From positions 1 to 21,098 of the forward strand of contig JBJXFK010000286.1 in the NCBI GenBank assembly GCA_046155505.1: 21,098 nucleotides of DNA, given 5' to 3'. Position 1 is the stretch's first letter; each line of letters begins with the position of its first letter. This DNA is from JBJXFK01 sp046155505 (GTDB taxonomy: Bacteria; Planctomycetota; Phycisphaerae; UBA1845; Fen-1342). Below the pieces are notes generated by a model that was not told where the DNA came from, did not search any database, and was given only the letters and a program-made list of their open reading frames with translations. Position numbers and translations under genes: made by a program. This document shows positions 1-9,843 of the stretch, in pieces.

Positions 1-77
1 CGCGGCCCTCCGCGGTTGGTTCCTGATCGAATAAAACAGCCGAGGGCGGCTGCTCCACAAAACCGCGGAGGGCCGCG
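1..77. repeat. Inverted repeat with 17-bp perfect arms
   Basis: Positions 1-17 and 61-77 are exact reverse complements (arm CGCGGCCCTCCGCGGTT). The left arm touches the window edge, so the true repeat may be longer. A second small hairpin, CAGCC/GGCTG at 37-41 and 48-52, is nested inside. The inner stretch GCGGCTGCTCCAC (46-58) recurs exactly at 13432-13444, so this belongs to a dispersed repeat family. No coding sense is visible. It could act as a terminator for a gene left of the window, but there is no T-tract. Confidence 0.8.
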
Positions 78-88
78 GTGCTCCATGC

Positions 89-166
89 GCGTAGGGTGGG
101 CATCGCCCACCATTCGCGAAATCGATCGAACCGGCAACGAAATGGTGGGCACTGCCCACCCTACGC
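89..166. repeat. Paired GTAGGGTGGGC palindromes in neuB leader
   Basis: Two 26-bp copies lie head to head at 89-114 and 141-166, matching 24 of 26 as reverse complements. Each copy is itself a small hairpin (GGTGGGC/GCCCACC). A third copy is at 5516-5541. The right copy ends one base before the GGAG ribosome binding site of neuB (167-170), so a transcript starting upstream could fold the pair into a long stem next to the start. This type of repeat is, to my knowledge, common in planctomycete gene gaps. A regulatory effect here is inference. Confidence 0.85.
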
Positions 167-176
167 GGAGCAATCC

Positions 177-1226
177 ATGCAACCTCTGACCATCGGCAAC
201 CGTCAACTCGGCCCCAGCAAGCCCGTCATCATCGCCGCCGAGGTCGGCATCAACCACAACGGCGACCTGGCGATGGCCCTCGACTGCATCGACGCCGCCG
301 CCGACGCCGGCGCGGATTCGGTGAAATTCCAGAACTACCGCACCGAGGACTTCGTCACCGACCGCAAGCTGACATACAGCTATAGCAGCAACGGCCAGAT
401 CATCACCGAGCCGCAGTATGAAATGTTCAAACGCTGCGAGCTGACGCCCGCGATGCTCGCGACGCTCAAGGAGCGGGCCGACAAACGCGGCCTGCTCTTC
501 CACAGCACGCCCACGAGCGAAGCCGGCATTCGCGATCTCGCACGGCTCGGCGTCAGAGTGCTCAAGAACGGATCGGACTATCTGACCAACCTGCCGCTCA
601 TTCAGGCGCTGGGTCGCACGACGCTGCCGACGGTGCTCTCGACCGGCATGGCCACGCTGGCCGAGATCGACGACGCCGTACGCGCGTTTCGCGAGACCGG
701 CAACACGTCGCTGCTGCTGCTGCACTGCACCTCGGCCTATCCGACGCCCGCGAGCGACGTAAATCTGCGCAAGATTCCCGCACTCGCGGCGGCGTTCGAT
801 TGTGCGGTCGGATTCAGCGATCACACCGACGGCGTGACGGCGGCGGTCGGCGCGGTGACGCTCGGTGCGTGCTGGATCGAGAAGCACTTCACGCTGAGCA
901 AGTCGCTGCCGGGGCCGGATCATCACTTCTCGTGCGACCCGATCGAGTTGCGGCAGCTTGTCACGGCGATTCGCTTCACCGAAAAGGCGCTCGGCTCGTC
1001 GCGTATCGCGCCGGCGGCCAGCGAGCAAGCCGGCCGCCGCGATTTTCGGCTTTCGTGCGTCGCCGCGCGGCCGCTGCCGCCGGGGCATCGCATCGGCGAG
1101 GACGATCTGGACTATCGCCGACCGGGGACGGGCATCGCGCCGAACCAGCGGCAGATGCTCTTGGGCCGCGCGCTGCGGCATCAGGTAGATGCGGGGGAGT
1201 TGTTGCAGCTTGTCGACGTAGACTAA
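177..1226 (+). CDS. neuB: NeuB-family sialic/legionaminic-type acid synthase
   Basis: This 349-residue protein belongs to the N-acetylneuraminate synthase family, cytoplasmic enzymes that condense phosphoenolpyruvate with an N-acetylated hexose to give a nonulosonic acid for surface glycans. The TIM barrel (about 15-280) carries EVGINHNG (22-29), KFQNYRTEDF (50-59), HCTSAYPTP (from 183), GFSDHT with His216, and KHFTL with His237. The last two match the metal-ligand histidines known from the meningococcal enzyme, which has the same length. The C-terminal SAF/antifreeze-like domain (about 288-349) has RRPG near 314-317, where the family has a substrate-binding arginine. The start at 177 is chosen because GGAG (167-170) precedes it and the longer open frame reads through a repeat. 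Which sugar is made (neuraminic, legionaminic or pseudaminic) cannot be told. No neuA or neuC partner is in the window. Confidence 0.93.
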   Translation: MQPLTIGNRQLGPSKPVIIAAEVGINHNGDLAMALDCIDAAADAGADSVKFQNYRTEDFVTDRKLTYSYSSNGQIITEPQYEMFKRCELTPAMLATLKERADKRGLLFHSTPTSEAGIRDLARLGVRVLKNGSDYLTNLPLIQALGRTTLPTVLSTGMATLAEIDDAVRAFRETGNTSLLLLHCTSAYPTPASDVNLRKIPALAAAFDCAVGFSDHTDGVTAAVGAVTLGACWIEKHFTLSKSLPGPDHHFSCDPIELRQLVTAIRFTEKALGSSRIAPAASEQAGRRDFRLSCVAARPLPPGHRIGEDDLDYRRPGTGIAPNQRQMLLGRALRHQVDAGELLQLVDVD

Positions 1227-1354
1227 AAACGAAAGCGAGAGCTTGAACGTCCGAGTTTGCGTACAAAGCACGCCCGAATTGCACGAATTTCATCCGTTCA
1301 TCCGCGCAATCGTCCGCAAAAACACCACGCAGCCATCCCGCATCACGAATGCTC

Positions 1355-1384
1355 TCGACAATTTCCCGTCACCCCCGCTATCGT
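1355..1384 (+). promoter_or_regulatory. Possible sigma70-type promoter of the repeat protein
   Basis: TCGACA (1355-1360) and TATCGT (1379-1384) are separated by 18 bp, matching 5/6 and 4/6 consensus bases. The implied leader is about 95 nt and holds a small hairpin at 1402-1421 (GGCC-GTTT-GGCC core with flanking AGG/CCT) before the ribosome binding site. Planctomycete promoter consensus is poorly known to me, so this is tentative. Confidence 0.35.
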
Positions 1385-1483
1385 ATGAGAGCAACTGGGG
1401 GAGGAGGCCGTTTGGCCGCCTTCATTTCATTCGCGCTTTTTGCTTGCAAGCTGGGATCACGTCTCATCACAGGGAGATTCTGT

Positions 1484-4400
1484 ATGAAGGGGAAGTTGTT
1501 TGCGCTGCTGGCTACACTCGCCGGCTTCGCCACATCGTCACTCGCCCAAGGCCCGGACGTCATCGTCGGCGATCTGCCCGGCGTCAGTAACTTCGGCGTC
1601 GTCGGCGCGACCGTCGCCTACTCCGTCGGCACCACCTCCTGCAATCAGGGCGATCAACCGCTCACTTGGATCGCCAGCACCGCCGACCACCCGGTCATCT
1701 CGCAGAACATGTATCGACTCGTCAACGGCCGCTTCGAACAGATCGGCCAAGCATGGCTCAAGCATGGCTTCTGCGCCCTGCAGGGCACCGTCTGCGGATC
1801 ATGTCCCAACCCGCTCGATTGCAGCGCACTAGGCATGGGCTGTTCCGACCCCTACTCCTCCGGCCTCAACGGCGATCAGGGCGGCCTGGGCCCCAAGAGC
1901 GAAGTCAACGCCTTCATGGGCACATTCCCCTATCCCTGGGTCAACAACGGCTCGGGCAGCGGCGCGATCCATAAGCGCATGCAAGTCGCGACGGCCGATC
2001 TCCAGACCGCCGGCTCGCTCTACTTCGTGTCCAGCATGTACGTACAGCCCGAAGATGCGCAAGCGGGCAATCACTACAACAACGAGTCCTATCGCCGCGC
2101 CACCGTGGGTGCAGCGCCCAGCTACACGCTCGGCCTCGCCGACACCACCCGGCGCGAAGACCCCGCGATTTTCGCCTGGCGCGATTACGGTAACGGCGTC
2201 GGCCAGCCGGCGGACGCGAGCGTCAATCTCACTGCGGTCGATATCCCGAACGAGGGCCGTTTCTGGGTCGGCGGCAAGGCGACCGACCTCGGCGCTGGTC
2301 AGTGGCACTATGAATACGCCGTCATGAACTTCAACAGCGACCGCAGCGGTCAGTCGTTCAGCATTCCGCTACCGCCCGGTGCGGTGGTCACGAACGTCGG
2401 CTTCCGCGACGTGCCCTATCACAGCGGCGAGCCGTATAGCGGCACCGACTGGAGCTCGGTCGTCGGCGCGAATTCGATCACCTGGCAGACGCAAACGCAT
2501 GGCGCCAATCCGAACGCCAACGCCCTGCGCTGGGACACGGTCTACAACTTCCGCTTCGATTGCAACATCCCGCCCGCCGGCGGCATCGGCTCAATCGGCC
2601 TGTTCAAGCCCGGCACGCCAACCTCGGTGAATTTCAGCAGCGTAACACCCAGCGGCGACGGCTCGCAGCATCCGCTGAATGACGATTGCGAAAACGCACT
2701 CGGCGTCGGCGACGGCGCAATTGCGTTCTCGAACGTCGGCGCGACGACCGACGGCCCGGACGAGCCGACGGCCTGCAATTTTTTCTCCTATACAAATGTC
2801 GGCAGTGACATCTGGTACCTGTACACTGCCGAGTGCAACGGCACCGTCACCGTCGCCACCTGTGGCTCGACCTTCGACACCAAGATTGCCGTGTACAACG
2901 ACACCTGCCCGACCGTCGCCGCCGCGGTGAGCTGCAACGACGACAATACCATCTGCGGCGCAAGCTCCGTGCAGTCGCAACTCACGTTCACGGCTGTCGC
3001 CAATGATTCGTATCTGATCCGCGTCGGCGGTTACAACGCCCTCACCGGCACGGGAACACTGACAATCACCGGCCCAGGTTGCGGCCCACAGCCGCCGATC
3101 AATGACGCCTGCGCCAACGCGATCTGGCTGCCGATGGGCAGCGCGGTCACGGGCACAACGCTGCTTTCAACCAACGACGGAACCGCGAACTGCGGCCAGT
3201 CAACCACGTCTGGCGACGTGTGGTACAAGTATCGCCCAACAGCCGCCGGCACCGTCACGGTGACCACCTGCGGCAGCGTCGGCTCGTATGACACCGTGCT
3301 GTCGGTTCACACCGGCGCGTGCGGCAGCCTGACGCAGATCAGCGGTGCGTGCAATGACGACACTTGCGGCCTACTGTCGACGACCACCTTCACGGCGGTT
3401 GCCTACAACACGTATTACATCCGCGTCGCGGGCTATCAGGGCGCGACGGGCAACTTCAGCATCACCGTCACCGGCGGCGCGGGCGTGATCCCGGCGTCGA
3501 ATGACGATTGTGCCGGACGCGCCGGCATCGGCCTCGGCACCACCGCGTTCAACACCGCCGGTGCCAGCACCGACGGCCCAACGCACACTGCCTGCAACAT
3601 CAACGGCAGCAACCAGATCACCGGCGATCTGTGGTGGAACTACCCCGCGTCGCAGAATGGCAACCTGACCATCAGCACCTGCAACGCGGCCAATTTCAAC
3701 ACGCGCATCGCCGCCTACAGCGATTCGGGCTGCACCAATTTCGACGCCCGCATCCTGGGCTGCAACGACAACGGTGCCGGCTGCGGCACCACGTCATCGC
3801 TGGTCATTCCGGTCGTCGCGGGTCAGAACTACACCATCCGCGTCGGCGGCCTCAACGCGCGCGGCACCGGTACGCTCACCCTGTCGCTCGATTCGTCACA
3901 GCCGGCGACCATCACCGGTGATCCGGTCGATGCCTTCGTCTGCGAGGGCGGCACGACCGTCTTCGCCGTCACCGCGACCGGCAGCCCCGCGCCGACCTAC
4001 GAATGGCGACGCAACAACGTCGCGCTGATCAACGGCAACGGATTCAGCGGCGTGAGCACCGATACGCTCACCATCAACCCGGTCGAGTCGGGCGACGCGG
4101 GCTTCTACACCTGCTTCGTCAGCAACTCGAATGGGAACGACCTCAGCGCGGCGGCGACGCTGACCGTCAACACCTCAGCACAGATCACGACCGAGCCGGC
4201 ACCGTCCACAACGCTTTGCGTGGGCGGCACGCTCAACCTCTCCGTTACGGCCACCGGCACCGCGCCGATGACCTTCCAGTGGCGTCGAAATGGCAACCCG
4301 GTCAGCAACGGCGGCGGCATCAGCGGTGCAAGCACCGCCAATCTGACCATCAACCCGGTCAGCGCGGCGAACGCCGGCACCTACACGGTTCTGGTCAACA

Positions 4401-5458
4401 ACATCTGCAACGCCGACACGAGCGCCAACGCTCTCGTGACGGTGAACAGTGCTGCGCTCATCACGACCGAGCCGGCGGCCGCGACGACGATCTGCGCCGG
4501 CGATCCGCTGAACCTGTCGGTCGCCGCGACCGGCACCGGGCCGATCAGCTATCTGTGGAGCCGCAACGGCAATCCGCTCAGCAACGGCGGCAGCATCAGC
4601 GGTGCGACCAGCGCCAACCTGTCGATCAACCCGTCATCGGCGAGCGACAACGGCACCTACACCGTGGTTGCGGCCAATGCCTGCGGCAACGACACAAGCG
4701 CGAATGCGGTCGTGACCGTGAATGCGGCGGCCCAGATCACGGTCGAGCCGGCGGCTTCCACGACCGTCTGCTCGGGCGGTGTGCTCAACCTGTCGGTCAC
4801 CGCGACCGGCACGCTGCCGATCACCTATGAGTGGCGGCGCGGCGTTACTCCGCTGAGCAACGGCGGATCGGTTAGCGGTGCGAACACCGCCAACCTGACG
4901 ATCAACCCGGTCTCGGGGCTCGACGCCGGCACGTACACCTGCTTTGTGTCGAACTCGTGCGATGATGACACCAGTGCGGGCGCTGTCGTGACGGTGACCA
5001 ACGCGCCGTCGATCACGACCGGCCCGTCGTCGCAAACGGTGAACAACGGTGCGCCGGTTTCGTTCAACGTCGTCGCGGGCGGCACGGCTCCGCTGAGCTA
5101 TCAGTGGTTGCTCGACGGCTCGCCGATCAGCGACGGCGGCACGATCTCGGGCAGCGCGACCGATACGCTGTCGATCTCGGCCGCTGCCGAAGCGGATGAA
5201 GGCGACTACAGCGTCACGGTCACGAATAGCTGCGGCAACCTCACCAGCGGCGTCGCGACGCTGACGGTGAATCCGCTGCCGTGCCCCGGCGATCTCAACG
5301 GCGACAACCAGGTCAACCTGACCGACCTGTCGCAGCTCCTCGCCAACTTCGGCGTGACCAGCGGTGCGACGCTCTCGCAGGGTGATCTCGACGGCGACGG
5401 CGACGTGGATCTGACCGATCTGTCGCAGCTCCTGTCGAACTTCGGCGCGAGCTGCTAG
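1484..5458 (+). CDS. Giant secreted PPC/Ig-repeat protein with dockerin-type tail
   Basis: This is a 1324-residue exported protein of unknown function. The start at 1484 is chosen because AGGGAG (1471-1476) precedes it and a clean signal peptide begins there (MKGKLFALLATLAGFATSSLAQ would cleave after about 22). Residues 23-398 form a cysteine-containing module that I cannot assign. Three tandem PPC-like beta-sandwich repeats follow (about 399-529, 539-665, 672-804), each opening with N-D-(D/A)-C and closing with a Y-x-I-R-V-(A/G)-G strand. Five Ig-like domains occupy about 807-1264. Only the first and fourth have both core cysteines (YTCFVSN in the F strand). The end (1266-1324) holds two dockerin-like calcium loops, DLNGDNQVNLTD and DLDGDGDVDLTD. 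The architecture suggests surface adhesion or glycan/protein binding. Planctomycetes use such tails widely without any known cellulosome. Behind it sits a terminator hairpin. Confidence 0.88.
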   Translation: MKGKLFALLATLAGFATSSLAQGPDVIVGDLPGVSNFGVVGATVAYSVGTTSCNQGDQPLTWIASTADHPVISQNMYRLVNGRFEQIGQAWLKHGFCALQGTVCGSCPNPLDCSALGMGCSDPYSSGLNGDQGGLGPKSEVNAFMGTFPYPWVNNGSGSGAIHKRMQVATADLQTAGSLYFVSSMYVQPEDAQAGNHYNNESYRRATVGAAPSYTLGLADTTRREDPAIFAWRDYGNGVGQPADASVNLTAVDIPNEGRFWVGGKATDLGAGQWHYEYAVMNFNSDRSGQSFSIPLPPGAVVTNVGFRDVPYHSGEPYSGTDWSSVVGANSITWQTQTHGANPNANALRWDTVYNFRFDCNIPPAGGIGSIGLFKPGTPTSVNFSSVTPSGDGSQHPLNDDCENALGVGDGAIAFSNVGATTDGPDEPTACNFFSYTNVGSDIWYLYTAECNGTVTVATCGSTFDTKIAVYNDTCPTVAAAVSCNDDNTICGASSVQSQLTFTAVANDSYLIRVGGYNALTGTGTLTITGPGCGPQPPINDACANAIWLPMGSAVTGTTLLSTNDGTANCGQSTTSGDVWYKYRPTAAGTVTVTTCGSVGSYDTVLSVHTGACGSLTQISGACNDDTCGLLSTTTFTAVAYNTYYIRVAGYQGATGNFSITVTGGAGVIPASNDDCAGRAGIGLGTTAFNTAGASTDGPTHTACNINGSNQITGDLWWNYPASQNGNLTISTCNAANFNTRIAAYSDSGCTNFDARILGCNDNGAGCGTTSSLVIPVVAGQNYTIRVGGLNARGTGTLTLSLDSSQPATITGDPVDAFVCEGGTTVFAVTATGSPAPTYEWRRNNVALINGNGFSGVSTDTLTINPVESGDAGFYTCFVSNSNGNDLSAAATLTVNTSAQITTEPAPSTTLCVGGTLNLSVTATGTAPMTFQWRRNGNPVSNGGGISGASTANLTINPVSAANAGTYTVLVNNICNADTSANALVTVNSAALITTEPAAATTICAGDPLNLSVAATGTGPISYLWSRNGNPLSNGGSISGATSANLSINPSSASDNGTYTVVAANACGNDTSANAVVTVNAAAQITVEPAASTTVCSGGVLNLSVTATGTLPITYEWRRGVTPLSNGGSVSGANTANLTINPVSGLDAGTYTCFVSNSCDDDTSAGAVVTVTNAPSITTGPSSQTVNNGAPVSFNVVAGGTAPLSYQWLLDGSPISDGGTISGSATDTLSISAAAEADEGDYSVTVTNSCGNLTSGVATLTVNPLPCPGDLNGDNQVNLTDLSQLLANFGVTSGATLSQGDLDGDGDVDLTDLSQLLSNFGASC

Positions 5459-5470
5459 GAAATCGGGTGC

Positions 5471-5505
5471 CATGCCGACGGCTGTTCGCGTCGGCATGTC
5501 TTTCT
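5471..5505 (+). terminator. Rho-independent-like terminator, dispersed family
   Basis: CATGCCGACG (5471-5480) pairs perfectly with CGTCGGCATG (5489-5498) over an 8-nt loop and is followed by TCTTTCT. It lies 13 nt past the stop codon of the repeat protein. The flanks GGGTGCCATGCCGA and TCGGCATGTC recur at 9055-9094 behind fdxA, so the hairpin is also a member of a repeat family. Confidence 0.7.
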
Positions 5506-5515
5506 GACGGCGGCT

Positions 5516-5541
5516 AATGGTGGGCGGTGCCCACCCGACGC
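5516..5541. repeat. Third copy of the GTAGGGTGGGC palindrome
   Basis: This 26-bp stretch matches 141-166 at 23 of 26 positions and contains the same GGTGGGC/GCCCACC hairpin. It sits between the terminator of the repeat protein and a MITE-like element, in a gap with no gene. Confidence 0.8.
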
Positions 5542-5554
5542 TGGCAGCGACAAA

Positions 5555-5697
5555 ATCCGAACCCGGAGCGCAAGCGACGGGCTAACACGCCGACGCGGGC
5601 GACGCTCTCAACACGAAAGCGTCGTCCGCGTCGGCACATCGCTCCACTCGCGCGCGCTCTGGGATCGGGTGCACTCGCTCGCGCTCGGGGTTCGGAT
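5555..5697. repeat. MITE-like element, copy 1
   Basis: A 143-bp element bounded by 23-bp terminal inverted repeats (5555-5577 and 5675-5697) that match at 21 of 23 positions. Inside is an 18-bp stem (5589-5606 with 5618-5635, 17 of 18 paired). The left end and the following TAACACGCCG are shared with the element at 13270-13382. It encodes nothing convincing. The size and ends resemble a non-autonomous miniature element or a REP/BIME-type palindrome, but no target-site duplication or transposase was identified. Confidence 0.7.
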
Positions 5698-5713
5698 GGC
5701 CGTGACGCTCCGC

Positions 5714-5779
5714 ACTGAACCCTGACCCCTGAACCCCGAATCCTGAGCACTGAGCACTGAACACTCGGCACTAGACACT
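5714..5779. repeat. Low-complexity ACTGA/CACTAGACACT repeat before gyrA
   Basis: A run of degenerate short units (CCTGA, GAGCACT, GGCACTAGACACT). ACTGAACCCTGA and GGCACTAGACACT (5767-5779) both recur in the gap before fdxA (8598-8657). The rest of the 5506-5897 gap, downstream to gyrA, shows no gene and no convincing promoter. The gyrA ribosome binding site is AGGA at 5888-5891. Confidence 0.7.
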
Positions 5780-5897
5780 CCCCGCCGCGTGCCGAATTCG
5801 CTCATTTCCGCTAAACTCCCAGTTCTGGCACGGTACCGAAATTCCGTCTGGCATAGCGGTGTCGCCCGGCCCTTTTTGCCGTGGCGCAGGATGTACG

Positions 5898-8582
<2,685 letters not shown>

Positions 8583-8597
8583 ACGTCGACGTGAGTT

Positions 8598-8657
8598 ACT
8601 GAACCCTGAACCCCTAGTTGCTAGGCACTAGACACCAGCCACTAGGCACTAGACACT
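8598..8657. repeat. Low-complexity CACTAGACACT repeat before fdxA
   Basis: ACTGAACCCTGA begins the stretch, and GGCACTAGACAC occurs twice (8624-8635 and 8645-8656). These are the same units as at 5714-5779. The repeat fills almost the whole gyrA-fdxA gap and would add a nonsense repeat-derived N-terminus to the ferredoxin if an upstream start were used. Confidence 0.7.
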
Positions 8658-8677
8658 GCCTCGCGGAGCGAATCGCA

Positions 8678-9031
8678 ATGGCCCATGTCGTCACCGAACG
8701 TTGCGTCAACTGCCGATACACCGACTGCGCGGCGGTCTGCCCGGTCGAGTGTTTCTACGAGATCAACGACCCGCCGATGTTGGTGATCGATCCGGATGTG
8801 TGCATCGACTGCCAGCTCTGCGTGCCCGAGTGCCCGGTGCACGCGATCTATGAAGAAGACGAGCTGCCCGATCCCTACAAGAAGTGGGCGGCCCAGAACA
8901 AAGAGGCGTTCCCCGCCGGCAAGGTGATTACGCAGAAGTCCGAGCCGCTGCCGGGGGCAAAGACTTTGCCCGTGATCCAAGCCGAGGAAAAAGCCAAGGG
9001 CTGGAACATCAACGAGCCGCGCAACGCGTAG
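8678..9031 (+). CDS. fdxA: 7Fe-8S ferredoxin (FdxA type)
   Basis: A 117-residue cytoplasmic electron carrier. The N-terminal half matches Azotobacter-type seven-iron ferredoxins. Cys9, Cys12, Cys17 and Cys21 sit in RCVNCRYTDCAAVCPV, followed by an extra cysteine in ECFYE, and a second motif reads CIDCQLCVPECPV. In this family one motif set binds a 3Fe-4S and the other a 4Fe-4S cluster, with one cysteine of the first motif not used. The C-terminal tail (about 60-117) is the usual family extension. The start at 8678 follows GGAG (8665-8668). The longer frame would translate the CACTAGACACT repeat and is rejected. The redox partner is unknown, and the nearest genes give no pathway clue. Confidence 0.92.
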   Translation: MAHVVTERCVNCRYTDCAAVCPVECFYEINDPPMLVIDPDVCIDCQLCVPECPVHAIYEEDELPDPYKKWAAQNKEAFPAGKVITQKSEPLPGAKTLPVIQAEEKAKGWNINEPRNA

Positions 9032-9054
9032 TGTGCCCGGAGCGTTCGGGCGTT

Positions 9055-9094
9055 GGGTGCCATGCCGATGGCGGTACGCCGCAATCGGCATGTC
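9055..9094 (+). terminator. Hairpin behind fdxA, same family as 5471-5505
   Basis: CATGCCGAT (9061-9069) pairs with ATCGGCATG (9084-9092), and an inner GGCG/CGCC stem lies at 9070-9073 and 9077-9080. The flanks GGGTGCCATGCCGA and TCGGCATGTC match the hairpin at 5465-5500. Unlike that copy it lacks a T-tract, so termination is uncertain and the repeat call is firmer. Confidence 0.55.
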
Positions 9095-9190
9095 CGCAGA
9101 GCCCCCGTGCTAAGCCTCTGCTGCAACCTTGCGGTCCGATCCATCGCCTGATAAAACGCCCATCGTCACGTACGACGCCGAGGGTCGAAA

Positions 9191-9763
9191 ATGGACTTTC
9201 GAAATCTCACCCAACTCGATTCGGCCCGGCTCTATTCGCTCTTCATCCGCCACACCGAGCCATACGATCATTCGGCGATCAGCGTCCGCGTGAAGAACGG
9301 TCGCAGCGCCGAATTTTCCGGCTCGTGCTACTACGCCAGCAGCACGCTGAATATCAACCTGTCGCCCAAGAACCGCTACCCCTATTCGCTCGGCACGCAC
9401 GTGGCCCGCCCGCAGTCGAATCAATCGCACTGGTGGCGTGACATCTATCGCATCACGCTCGCCGACGCGTATCAACTCGCGCTGTTCGTCTACCTGCACG
9501 AACTGTTCCACTATCTCGTCCGCAAAGCCGGTCGCCCGACGCGCCGTCGCGAGGGCATGTGCGATCGCTTCGCCGCCCGCGTGCTGGTCGATCACTACGG
9601 CTGCATCATGCGGCGATCCGACGAATCGCTTGCCGAGCGCGATGAATGGGACATCCACGATCTGCACAAGCTCGTCGCCGCCGCGCCGAAGCAGCCGCCG
9701 CGCGAGATGGCGGCGATGCGCCCGATCCCGGTGCGAATCGTCGGCCTGCCGGCGGCGCAATGA
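9191..9763 (+). CDS. Small HExxH zincin-like protein, function unknown
   Basis: A 190-residue protein without signal peptide or membrane segment. Residues 103-107 read HELFH, a zinc-binding HExxH helix. Fourteen residues later comes REGMCDRFAARVL (120-132), where Glu121 or Asp125 could be the third metal ligand. This spacing and the D-x-F-A-A pattern recall the ImmA/IrrE metallopeptidase family, whose members cleave repressors, but overall similarity is not strong enough to name it. GAGGG (9180-9184) precedes the start. It stands alone between fdxA and a periplasmic adaptor with a short 80-bp gap, and no repressor-like partner lies next to it. A catalytically active protease is plausible but unproven. 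Confidence 0.72.
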   Translation: MDFRNLTQLDSARLYSLFIRHTEPYDHSAISVRVKNGRSAEFSGSCYYASSTLNINLSPKNRYPYSLGTHVARPQSNQSHWWRDIYRITLADAYQLALFVYLHELFHYLVRKAGRPTRRREGMCDRFAARVLVDHYGCIMRRSDESLAERDEWDIHDLHKLVAAAPKQPPREMAAMRPIPVRIVGLPAAQ

Positions 9764-9786
9764 AATTGTGCAAGGCGGGCATCTTC

Positions 9787-9813
9787 GTGATCGCGCGACA
9801 ACCGTGATCGCGC
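9787..9813 (+). promoter_or_regulatory. 10-bp direct repeat upstream of adaptor gene
   Basis: GTGATCGCGC occurs at 9787-9796 and 9804-9813, a 17-bp period (about 1.6 helical turns). TAATAT (9833-9838) lies just before the ATG at 9844, where no ribosome binding site is visible, so a leaderless or very short-leader transcript is possible. Operator function is a guess. Confidence 0.25.
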
Positions 9814-9843
9814 AGTCGGGCGATTCGCACGCTAATATCCTGT

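Noticed and set aside
78..176. N-terminal extension of neuB
   Set aside because: The extra codons translate a palindromic repeat, while a good ribosome binding site precedes the ATG at 177, where family homology begins.
4634..5497. Minus-strand frame of 287 codons inside the Ig-repeat gene
   Set aside because: Shadow of a repetitive, GC-rich coding region. The periodic Arg/Val product mirrors the Ig repeats.
5827..5845. TGGCACG before gyrA as a sigma54 promoter
   Set aside because: The expected GC-containing -12 element is missing at the right spacing (CGAAA is found instead).
8618..8677. N-terminal extension of the ferredoxin
   Set aside because: It translates the CACTAGACACT repeat into LGTRHQPLGTRH. 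The ATG at 8678 has GGAG in front and matches ferredoxin starts.
9129..9155. TTGCGG/GATAAA as a promoter for the HExxH gene
   Set aside because: Only 3/6 and 4/6 matches with a 15-bp spacer; too weak to list.
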